DNA of 64,000 bases from Apteryx mantelli (Eukaryota; Chordata; Aves; Apterygiformes; Apterygidae). Location: contig NC_089983.1 in NCBI RefSeq assembly GCF_036417845.1, forward strand, positions 18,939,207 to 19,003,206, given 5' to 3'. The translations under genes were made by a program, and so were the position numbers. The notes under the pieces are model-generated. The model did no database searches and had not been told where the DNA came from. It saw only the letters and a program-made list of their open reading frames with translations. This document shows, piece by piece, positions 1 through 11,700 of this stretch (the first letter of the stretch is position 1; each line of letters begins with the position of its first letter).

Positions 1-1801
1 AGAAATGGATGTGCTAATAGTAGCTATGGTTTGGGCTATTCCTTGTATATGTTGGGAGTAGAGAATTTCAAATTAAAAGCCATATTTAAAAACAGAAACT
101 AAATGTCACATCAGTTTTAAACACAAACCCTTCAGAAGAGTATTGAAAAACTATTCTCTTCACCTCTTTTATGAGGTAAATTTATATACTCCAATCAAAT
201 CAGACAACTAAAATAAAATGCATTCATTTCATTCTTTGATTAGTTTATTACTTTGATTATTCCAGTAGTCTACAGCTGCAATATTCTGTTGCAAAAAGCA
301 GAAAGATTTTAATTTAAAATAAAATGGCATTTGTACTCTTTTTTTTTTAAATCATGAAACTGTTTCTACCAATATTAGGTTTTTACAAAATAATTTTTCA
401 TATAAACTTACTTTTCATATAAACTTTACTAATAATTTTTCACATAAAGTGGCTCAGGTCATACATCAAAATATCTCCTGTGAAATTAAAATAGCCATGC
501 ATAATTATTCATCTAATAAAGCTAGGCTTTTCAAATGCTCACTGACTGGTCTGCTCAGTGTACTGTTGTAAACATACAGATTCTCATGAATTTATTAATC
601 ATGAACATTATTAAAACATTCAGTGTGTTACCCTGGGGCTCCCCTCCCAGCCCTCCAGGGGTAGACTCCTTTCTTACTGCTCTGGCTCACTCAGCATCTC
701 TATTATTGACTTTTTCAGTAATACTACAGATTTATCTGAGGGTTTCAAAGAAAAAAGTGGCAAGAGAGGTATGCACAGACAGGGGTACGAAATACCAACT
801 AACATGTCTTTCACCCATCTGCAGCAGCAAAGCCTCGTCCTCTGCAAGCCCGATTCAGCCAATCAAGGGGCAAGTGCTCTCCTTCTTGACTGAGATATTT
901 GTTTAGTTCAAAGATATTTAAATAAAGATATGATGAAAGTGGCATTGTCAACATGATTGTCTTTCTCCACATGTTACACGGGTATTTCAAAGGACATACC
1001 TGTTTCAGGGGAATTTTGTTTGGAATAGTTTTGTTTCAGTCCTACAGAGAAAGCACACAGCACGTCAAACTTCTTAAAGCCCAGGGATCATGGCCAGAGC
1101 GGGATCACACCGCTGCCTTACACAGGGTGAAAGTCACCTTTGCACTGAAATCCAAACACAAGAACACCTAAGTATCACTTAAACACCAACCTTTTCCTTT
1201 AGGACACAGTGCTTGCCTATCCTCATCAGCTGGAGATTTTGACACAGTTGAGGAAATTGGACTCCTCAAATTATCATTCCCTAAAGGATCCACAGAAATG
1301 TAGGTAGCATAAGAGAGAGGAAAAGAGAAACACACAGTCTGCTACCAGATGCCAGCTGACCTCTTAAACTTGGGATAACATTTACCAGTTACAGCAGCTG
1401 GAGCCCATGGATGGAAGCCTCTAAACTACCTCTAAATAACTTTTGATGTTGCTAACAGTGTAGTCATGGCAGAACAGAGCTCATTTGTGGCTGCAAAGCC
1501 CAGATCCTTCTGCAATAAGCCTCAGGCTTCTGGCCTATACTAATTTGAAAAGGACTATTCGCATGAACTAAAGTCATGCTTTAGTCTTCACTGCAGACAC
1601 TCCCTTTAAGATGGTATTTTGAGGCATAAGCATTCCCATTTCAATATGAAGCAGCTTATAATTTTAACTAGGGAGAGCATGTACACCTATAGTCTTGTCT
1701 TGCCAAACAACAAAAATAATGCTAATCACTGACATGAGACGTCACATTTTTCATTCAACACTACTGTTCAAGAATAAACAAGAGACACACTTTAAAAAAA
1801 A

Positions 1802-1848
1802 GGGGGGGGGGGAGAGAGAGAGAGAGAGAGAGAGAGATTGATTGATTC
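1802..1848. repeat. Compound microsatellite G(11)-(AG)12-(ATTG)3
   Basis: A run of 11 G (1802-1812) is followed directly by about 12 AG units (1813-1836) and three ATTG units. A short A run precedes it. Such compound purine tracts are usually length-polymorphic and can form triplex DNA. No gene is nearby. Confidence 0.95.
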
Positions 1849-2301
1849 TGCATGTCTGTTCATGTCCCTTCATTTGCTGCATTAAGGAATCTTCAGCCAC
1901 ACATCCACCTTTTCCCCCCTTTTTTGCTAACCAGTTAACTATAGACTATTTCAAAATAACAGTAATCTATGATAACTTATTTTATTTGCACAAGAGATAT
2001 GTCAAATATTGTCTTCTTATAGAGCTAGAATATATAATGTTCTCTTTCTTCAGTGTACCCTTCCTCTAAAAGCGGGTATTACCTATTCCAGCTCCACAGG
2101 ATGCCAAACATACACATTTCCTGAGCAAACAAAATAAGTTACCCTGTATAATGTAACTATTAAGACAAGAATATGAAATTACAAGAAAAGATCCTCTACA
2201 CAGCTGGAAACAGTAGCTGCAAGGTGTTACATTCACCACCATAACATTTTTGTACAGACTCTACTCAGACCTTTTCTGTTCCCATTGCTAATACAAGCAG
2301 A

Positions 2302-2321
2302 TTTTTTTTTTTTTTTTTTTT
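2302..2321. repeat. Poly-T tract (about 20 bases)
   Basis: An uninterrupted T run. It could be the reverse-strand tail of a retroposed element, but I recognise no element body next to it. Confidence 0.9.
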
Positions 2322-5300
2322 AATCTGGAAGTTCCATACACTATTTTCGGTGAGGGGAAGGGACATGTATGGACAACTGGGTCTGTAAGCCAGCAGTCAC
2401 TCAAAACTAATACTGGATTGTGCATCTCTTGTTCTAAGGTTTGACACCCAACAAAATCAGAAGTGAATAGCCTGAGGCAACTCCTGCTTTGGCAGGACTA
2501 GAATGAGACAGTAGCCAAGCACATTGCTACTGGCATCCAGACTTGAAAATTTTAAGTCAGTTAAATCATAGCTTGTTTCAGTATAATTAAAGCAGACACT
2601 CAGAGGGGACATTGCCAGGCTAAGAAATTATACAAAATATATTTTAACAATCAAAATGTCTTGAACAATCAGGAGAGGGGGAAAACAGCATTTTCTATGT
2701 TTTGAAAGTAAATCAGGAAAATTGAAAAGATTATGCATAGCAGTAATTAAATGACAATTCTCCCCCATGCCCTAAAACAGTCAATTCATAGCAATACTGT
2801 ATATTAAATCTTGTATTTCTATAGCTCTTAATTTTTGCAAGCCATGCATCTTTTGCAAGTCTCATGATGTTTTACAAAGATTTGCAAACCATTGGCCAAG
2901 CTCTGCCCAAATGCACGTATTGCCTTTTGCACTAGAAAACTGTGAGACATTTTGACGTCATTGCTCAGATGAGCAGTTACGACCACATGTAAAGCATTCA
3001 TAGCATCATCAACTACATGTGCTTCACTGTAGCTGCTCTGTCTTCAGTGTGGGGGAAAAGTCATTAACCAATTTCATGACCAGTTAAGGAGAGCTCATGG
3101 CTAACACCATTTCAGCTATTCCTGTCAAGCTCCATATGGCTTCTATAGGAAACAATTATCACTTTACAAGAAAAGGCAAGTTTCTGTTCAGTCTGATCAG
3201 TTTCTAATAGAGTTTGGACATGTCTGTTCATTCTGCTGTTTTGAAGTAACTCTCCTCATTTTTTAATGACTTAATAACCCAATTTGAACAGAGCTATTGT
3301 CTCTCGGATGGAGCACCAAGTCTGATTTCCATCTGTATTAAATACTCCTTACGTCTCCCTCTAGCAGTGTAGAGGACCTTCAAGGAAAAGTATGAAACTC
3401 AGCCTGATTAAGGCCCATTGCCAATGCTGGAACAAAGAAAAGCAGCCTTAGTAGAAAGGGAGACATTAGGCTCCTCAGCACTGAAAGAAAAAAAAAGTGA
3501 GCTACAAGTCATAAGCCCTGGTTTTGTCACGGATGGCAATGATCCATATGCTGACATATCATCTATGAATTCTGGATTTGTCAGCATTATTAAATAGTAG
3601 CTTTCTAGTCATATGTTCTAAATTAGAGAACATTGCTGCCCTCACAATGCTACAGTGAAATTGTGGCAAGGCAGTTAGAGGAATCACTAACTTTCAAAGC
3701 TCAGGCATTGTTAACTTGGTGACAGACTTGGGATAACTCAGACCACAGCACTTTTACAATCATGCTATGCGACTCTATGTGGATAAGACAGAGGCAACAT
3801 ATACAAGATACAGGATATGAGAAACTCTCTTTATCCAGCCTATAACACGATTTCTGAACTCCTCAGATCGACAGTAGGAGAAGCTTCCTACAGTCTCTCC
3901 TTAGACAAATCTTACGGGGATCATAAGTCAGGTCAATATGTTAAGTTTGTTAAGAAAATTAATAGAAGTATTGAATTATTTTAGATCAAGGATTAGATCT
4001 AAATTGCTTTATTGAAACACTTCCAAGTTCTGCCTGCAGACTGAATTCTGCTCTTAGTCGTAGGCATATAATCTAGAGATACCAAAAAACATGCAGTCAC
4101 CTAGAACAGCTCATGGGCAAGACAGTCCACTATTGTACACCCCTAGCAATTTTTTACAACCTAATCTCAATGTGCTAAGTAGCATGGTTTCTAGAAGTTC
4201 CATAGAGTAATTGTTCTACAGGCTAAGAGATCTCCTACATGTCACAGGCAGATCTAACCTGTCTTTTTGCCTTAACTTTTAATAAACAGATCCTTGCCTT
4301 CCTGTGATACTTATTATTGAATGTATTTATAAGAAAATACCACTTATTTTATCACTAATATTAAATTAGGAATGAATGTGAAAAGAAGACTCATAAGCAA
4401 CTCATATACATTGTAAAATCACATTGTAGAATGGCTTCAGTTTTTCAGAGAAAGGATAAGAAGGCACGCTGGCTTGGGAAACAAACACTTGGTCTTAGGA
4501 CCTAATTCTGTATTTGCCAAACTGATTCTGAATAGCATTATCATGTATCTTCTTCAGAACAGAAATATAATGGGGAAAATGATAACACCATTCATCTTTA
4601 ATTGATTAGTTTCATTTTCTTTCATGTTAACGAAGTAATTTTTCATTTACAGAGAAAAACCATACTTAATATAGACTACCACCACTTAGTCTGAAAACCA
4701 GGCTCTCTCTAGTGATTCATGGTTCCACTGTAAATCATGAACATAGAAATCCATTAAAATGCTTTCATTACTCCCCAATGCTTTTCCTGGATACAAAAGG
4801 CAGGCAGCTTAAATACTGTATTATATAATAAGCCTTAAGCTTCTGCCATGACTCCCTCCTGAGTCTCATTGGCTTACAGAGGAAAACCAATGATGAATTT
4901 GTGCTATGTCAATGAAAAATTTAGAGACAGGTTTGGGCAAAATGTTTTGCAAGACACGGCTATCGTGACTATCATATTTGAGGTAGCAAACAGCATTCTG
5001 AAGGCCACAGTTCATCACTTTTTATATGACTGAGAAAACATACAGCTTTACCTTGTTAGAAATATGTTGTGCAACCCATGTATAAGCTAGTGCAGACAAG
5101 AGCAGAGGAACTAAAAATAAATAGAAGTGTGTTGGGGAAGGGTGACAGCTTCATATACTAGAAACTGATAATTTGTCCTTATTTTTTCCCCCAACAGCCA
5201 TTGATGCTCATTAACAACAATGAAGGCAATCATATAACATTGCATGTAAGACAGTCACGTTGTAAGAATTAGTTTCTATTCCTTGTGTTTTCACCAAGCT

Positions 5301-7424
5301 GTTAAAAAACAGAACACACAGCAAACAAAAAATGCACACGCTAATTTACAAAATCATATTCCTCCCCCCTTCTCACTGAAAAGCAGTCACCCTTTACTGA
5401 ATAGATTCTTCTACAGCCATTGGAACTGGTTCTATTCATAAGAATCAAAAGAAATAAAGTTGGACTTTTTAAAAATAAAACATTTTATGAACTTAAGGAT
5501 GGTGTTTTCCACCACAAATCTTTTTGACTATTTCCTTTCAAGTGGCAGTAACCAGAAGACTGCAAATATATGTAATCTCTAGAGAAGGCCCCAGATACTG
5601 CCAACTGCAACCATTTTCAGGCTGTTTGAAATCTTCAGTTGCTTCTAGCTCTCTACCATCTCAAAATTACTCACTCTTACCTGACAAAGTGCTTTGTGGA
5701 CTTATCCAAAGTTCTCCAAAATACCTATGAGTTGCTGGAGCTGAGCAGTTCTTCATAAAAACAAGTATATCGAAAATCTGCTAAACTGAAGTAGCTGGAA
5801 ATGCTGCCTTTGAGCTCACAAGGCCTGTATGATTTAAACAGTCTGATTAGAAATCCCTTCCTTTCTGCAACTGTGTCTTCATCATGAGAAAACTGTGTTT
5901 CACAGCAAGACAACTAGCTTATCTGCTATTTCATAAAATCTGTGCAGAGAGGAGTCACAAATAGCTTTTACCTCAGCATAAACATTTGAGATCGATATCA
6001 ACATCACACCTCTCCCTTTCTCTCCTCAGTCCCATACAAACATAATTTCTGACTCAAGTTGTTAGTTGTGCTTTGTCTCCACTGAGATCTTAAACTGAGA
6101 TAACTAAATTCAGAGAGCTAAGGTGTTTTAAAGTGAAATAACTCACTGGAATTAACCACTACAAAAACATATCTTTTTTTAGTAGTGAACACATTGCCTC
6201 AGATGCCTAACTTTGCTTTCTTGACCTAGCAATTTCACTTTTGTTACCAGTGCCTAGACCCACCCCCATCAATCTTTTAAAGTTTATCATAAGAGCTTTA
6301 AATTAATCAGAATAAAAAAAATGTAACAAGAAACCCATGTTTGCATATCAAGAGGTTTGTTTGCAAATTTCTTTCAAACTTAAATTTGCACCCCCACTAT
6401 TTCTCTCTTCAGTGCTGCTAAGAAGTTCTCCAAACTGCACTGAACCTTTAAACAGCGCAATCACTAGAGTAAGTCCTGCAGCATTCAGAGACAAAAATTT
6501 TCCAGAACAAAGACAACACACATTTATAATTTAGAAATCAAGCAAGAAGAATAGCTTTTCAGACTTTCTTTTGTAAGATAAAACCAAAACCATTAGTCTT
6601 TTTTTCTTTTTTTAAGATAAGTTTTAAATCAACTGTTATGCTGGAAATGCATCTATTTGGAGGATTTATTCTTCTCATTCAAGTTTTCCAAGATTCACTC
6701 TTCAATTATTAAATCACATCAATATCTGATGACTTCCTGTGCAGCAAATTTTCAGAAGTACACGAAAGATTAGTGTAAACAGAATATCTAAAATAAGGAC
6801 ACTTAGTAAGACTCTGCCATGCAAAAATCTGAAATTTGTATTTGTGATGAAAACCATGGAGATCTGCTGTATCAATTTACAGTTCATCCCAAGCTTACTT
6901 TCAGGCTCTCAAGTAACTTTTTAATGGCCTTTACCCAGCTGCACACCCCCCACCAAAAAAAATATATATATACATATATGGATTCCATCTGTGGGGACAA
7001 TCCAAATCCTTCATAATAAGATTGTGATGCCTGGATTTCATTCAAATCGTATATTAATTAACAAAAGGAAGGATGTCACAAGCTTGTTTTTAATCAAAAT
7101 GAACAGAGGGGAGTTCAAACTGGGGAATCATGTGTTTCCTCTAGAATGCCTGGGGGTTCCTCCGAGATCCTGCTAAAATTCCAGTACTGACATTCCAGGG
7201 AATTTGTACTCTGCAGAGCTTCAGGGTTGGGCCATCAGAATACAGGGATGAACCAGATTCTCTCTAAAACATCAGTGTGCTTAACCTTTAGGACTATTCT
7301 TTGCAGTCAGGTCCCTTCAGCAGAAGCATAGCTCCTCCAGCAAGAGCAGGGAGGTTAGAAAGACAAGGTCCTTTCCTGTGGGTAACTGTCTCCCCTGCAG
7401 GTCTCCTAAACATCTCACCCCCTG

Positions 7425-8745
7425 CCTATCAATACCAATCGATAGGCATTGATACTTCTCAATCTCAAGAGTCACCTATAGCTTTTGGTCTCGGCCTGAT
7501 TTTGCTATTGGTTGGCATCGAACAATATCGACATTGATATCTCCTGGTACTGAGAGGCATCAATCCGTACTGATAGGCTTTGATACCTTTCAATCTCAAG
7601 CAGCAGCAATAGCTTTCGGTCATGGACCAATTTTGCTCTCAGTAGGCATCAATGACTATCAACATTGACCAGTCTCAACATCAAGAGACCTCTATGACTA
7701 CTGATTTTTGTATGTGTTGCTATGGAATGATATCTATAGATAACGATTCCTATCGATAGGCTTTGATATGTCTTAATCTCGAGATGCATTTATAGCTTTC
7801 AGTCTCAGCCTGATTTTGCTATCAGTAGGAATTGAATGATATCGACACTGATACCTCCCGATATCAAGAGGCAACAATGCCAATTGATTTCCACACCTAT
7901 TGATAGTGATTGATATTGATAGTTATCAATTCCTGTCGACAGGCATCAATACCTCTTGATCTAGAGAGGCATCTATAGCTTTTGGTCTTGGACCGATTTC
8001 ACCCTTGATAGACACTGAAGACTATCAACATTGACTATTACCAATATTGGGAGGCCTTGAGGAGTATCAATTTCCATATGTATCACTAGCGACATCCATA
8101 GGTATCGATAGGGATCGATACACATCAATATCTCTTGATGTTGACAGGCATCGATGCCTATCAATTTCCATAGCTATCGATAGGGATTGATATCAATAGG
8201 AATCAATGGATATCAATAGTTATTGATATTGGCAGAGATGGATAATCAGCAATAGCTCTAGATCTCAACTGGCATCTCAAGCTTTCACTCTTAGACTGTT
8301 TTTGCTCTCAGTAGGCATTGATGACTATCAACATTGGCCGTTCTCAATATCGAGAGGCCTTGATGACTATCAATTTCCATATGTATTGGTCTGGAATGAT
8401 ATCTATAAATAATAATCCCTATCGATAGGCTTTGATACATCTTGATCTCAAGAGGCATCGATAGCTTTTGGTCTTGCCTAATTTTGCTATTGGTAGGCAT
8501 CGACCAATATTGACATTGATACCTCCCAATGTCAAGAGGCATCGATGCCAGTTGATTTCCATACCTATCTATAGGTATTGATACCTACTGATATCAATCC
8601 CTATCAATAGGCATCGATACCTCTCAATCTCAAGAGACATCTATAGCTTTAAGTCTTGGACTGATTTTGCTCTTGGTAGGCACTGATGACTACCAACATT
8701 GACAGTTATCGATATTGAGAGGCTTTGAGGAGTATTGATTTCCTG
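7425..8745. repeat. ATCGAT-rich higher-order tandem array
   Basis: About 1.3 kb of degenerate tandem repeat. Two related subunits alternate. Type A carries a core near TTTTGCTATTGGTAGGCAT (cores near 7498, 7812, 8482, plus a partly deleted copy near 8100-8170). Type B carries a core near TTTTGCTCTCAGTAGGCAT followed by GACTATCAACATTGAC (near 7628, 7995, 8297, 8662). Each subunit is about 130-190 bases and an A-B dimer about 300-370, so roughly four dimers are present. Palindromic ATCGAT occurs 11 times (7438, 7752, 8104, 8114, 8150, 8176, 8421, 8457, 8541, 8613, 8708), with many ATCAAT/ATTGAT variants. The flanks are unique. I do not recognise the family; it is a minisatellite or satellite-like array. 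Confidence 0.9.
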
Positions 8746-11700
8746 CCTACAAAATTCAGTGATTTCTCTGAGAAGAGTCTCAGGATGCATCTTTTGGCAT
8801 CTTCCACAATAAAGTCTGCATGTCTAAACCTGCCAGAGCACATCTCTCAGTTTAAAGGAATGATACCTAATTCTGCAAGCACTTGCATTTTCTGCATCTC
8901 TCCAAGCCAGATAATCTAGTAGATTTTGCCGTCAATGAATGTCTGATTATGCCTTTCAGAATGTCTTTCTAAAAATTATACTCCATATAAGGTCAAGATA
9001 CAATAGCAAAGCCTGTTAACTCCAGGCTATGACAAACTCACTGAAACTAATTCCAAACACAAGTGGTCTAATTTTTAAAGCACATTAGTTAAACATAAGT
9101 ACTACCTCATAAGTCACTCCATAGACTGACTAAGCTAGGACTATATCAAGGGACATTAAATAAAAGAAGTGCTAATGAAGTTATTTGACCCCTTGAAAAT
9201 AGGCTTTATTTCAGTGGTAATTTCTGCATTGTATAAATCCAGGCAGGAAAGAATTCACACAAACCCAGCTAGTAGAATTGGAATGTAATGATTTATCAGT
9301 TTTGAAACAAGTACTACAAAACTAGCAGGCATCAGTAAAGCATCAGCACAGCAAGAGTTAAGAGCATATACTATACTTTATGGGTGGGAGTAGTTTGGGA
9401 AGCAGAAATAGTAGGAATAGGATTCTTTACAGTGATTTCAGTTTCAGTTTTTATTAACATATTTTTACAGGATATCCTAGTTAAGCCAGACAGCTTGTTT
9501 ACAATAGGGCCTTGTCCAAGGACAGCTTAAAGCTATTATACAGTACATACAGAAGGACAATGCAGTCCCAGTACAAGCTACCAGCAGGCAATAAATCATG
9601 TCAAAACCTCATGTTACACCTGATTAACTGGCTGGCTCCAATTCGACAACCTATCCCAAGAATGTTTGCTTCAGTGCAGTTAAGAGCTGTCAGAGAATTT
9701 ATGTCAACTGATGGCAAGTTACATAAATTAGTGCCTCAGTGTATCATTTAAGAAGCATTACTTGGGATAAGCTGTGAGAATATGCACTTCACACCTGCAG
9801 TATTCTCTGGTGCCATATATTCCTTAAAAGGGACTCCATTTAGATGTCTCACTTGCTAGGAGAAATCACATCATCTCTGTCCCAACAGGATCACCTATGC
9901 CTGTATTACAACTACATCCAAGTTATGTTTCATCAAACACGGCCAAAATTTTATCACTCATGAGTCAGTTCATCCTCAACACGGCCAATGCAATTAAGCT
10001 CAATTTCCTTCACAATTTTTCTTAATTCTGCAAAATGACTTAAAGTATATACTCTCGTAAAACTGAAGAACTTGTATTTTTTACTAAACACAAAATCCTG
10101 CTGGTGGACCAAATAGTGATATCTTTACACCACCTGAAAACAAAGGAAACCTTGTTTTGTGGGCTCAAAAATCAAATTCAGGCCACTAATGGGGCAAATT
10201 TCAAAAGCGTCCTAAGGTCCTACACAGTACAGCAAATAGAAGGCAGCCTGTCAAACATGCAAGGCATTATGAAAATCAATTAATAATCCTTGTAAATTTT
10301 GTATTTATCCAATTACCAATCAAAAAGCCTTATGGCCTTGCTGAGATGTAATGCATCTTGATCAAAAGTTGAAGTGCCATAAATCAGCAAGAGTGTTTCT
10401 TAACTGTAAGTTCCCTTAGCTCTGAATCTATATGTACAGTTTCTTCTAGAGTTGTACAGGAATTTAGACAGCAGAAAGCTGGGGGAAGTTTTAGCAGAAA
10501 CACACACACACTACACACACGCTTTCTCACATGCGAGCAATTCCAACATTTCTATAGGGTTCTTTGCATTTGGGCAGCAGGAGGCTTATTTCTATATTAC
10601 ATTCTTTTTTAGGATGAACTGATCACAGTGTTTTGGGGGTTTTTTTGTTTTTTTGTTTTTTTAATAGCATAATCTTATCTCATTCCTTAGAAAAGACAAG
10701 TGATACTTCACCTTTACTCTTCATTTCATGAATTAGTGAGCTGATTTGCACTTCAAGTCTTTCCGCAAGAAACATAACAGTAGTTTGGAATCCAGTAAAG
10801 CATTTTTTCTGCTCACACTATCCCTTGAATTTAGCATATTGCAACACACATGGCAGGCTGAGCAGCTGAATTTTCCTTTTGCTTATTGAGTGAGGCAATT
10901 TCTTATCCTCATTTTCACAGTGTTTTATCACAGATCACAGTATATTATTTTCCTCTAAAATTGATCAGGGAGTTTAATTAAAATAAGAAAAAAAAAAATT
11001 CTAAAAACAACAGCAGAACACCCAGAGCATACATCTCTGGAACGCAAACCTACTCATTTACTTTTCTGCTCAACTCTAATAGTATTTCCACAACAATAGC
11101 TGCCATAAGAAGTTATTAACAATGGAAAGTCAGATATTCAATCATCTTTCTCTGGTAGAAGACGACAAAAATGCATTCTTGTTTTTAATATGGAATAAGA
11201 ATCTAAATAAATATTAAGGCCATGGCAAAACAGATAAGCAAAATCTTTCTGAAATCCAGACACTGACATGCATCCACAAACTGCAGTGATGTTTAAGGAA
11301 GAGGGCAGCACCTGAATGGTACCACTGTGTTGGCCTTTAGTTACAAGCACTTGTGGAATTGAGAAGCAGGTAAGAAGCCAGCATACCTTCTCTGGCCAGG
11401 TGCGAAATAAGACATGAGTGCTCCGTACCAGGGAATAGCAATCTCAAACGAAAACCCATAGAATAGTGTCTGAATGGGGGCTAGCACAAGTAGTGGCTTT
11501 CAGATAAATATTGAATGCTGGGAAAGGTGTTCGGAGATGGGTTAGCCGAGGCCAGCTTCACAGAAGACTTCTCTCTACAAATCCTGAACTGCAGAGGACT
11601 TGTCGTTACAGATGGCACAGCTTCAAGGGATAGTAAAGCCAGCAGTAGTTTCTAACACTGCCATGCATATGGATTCAAAACTTTCAGCTGTTCAGTGAGG

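Larger units (their letters stand above)
1..7424. other. Intergenic DNA upstream of STAT4
   Basis: AT-rich non-coding sequence. Open frames are all short (under about 125 codons), lack recognisable motifs and are not flanked by a consistent exon series. Visible structure is limited to simple repeats (entered separately) and one perfect palindromic CRE-like octamer at 2953-2960. No RNA gene or known repeat family was recognised. In mammals the interval upstream of STAT4 leads to the divergent MYO1B gene, but no MYO1B exon is visible here. Confidence 0.7.

Noticed and set aside
7973-8542. Minus-strand open frames of 63 and 83 codons in the tandem array
   Set aside because: They translate the repeat units themselves (recurrent IGI/YRY/HMEID words) and have no independent coding evidence.
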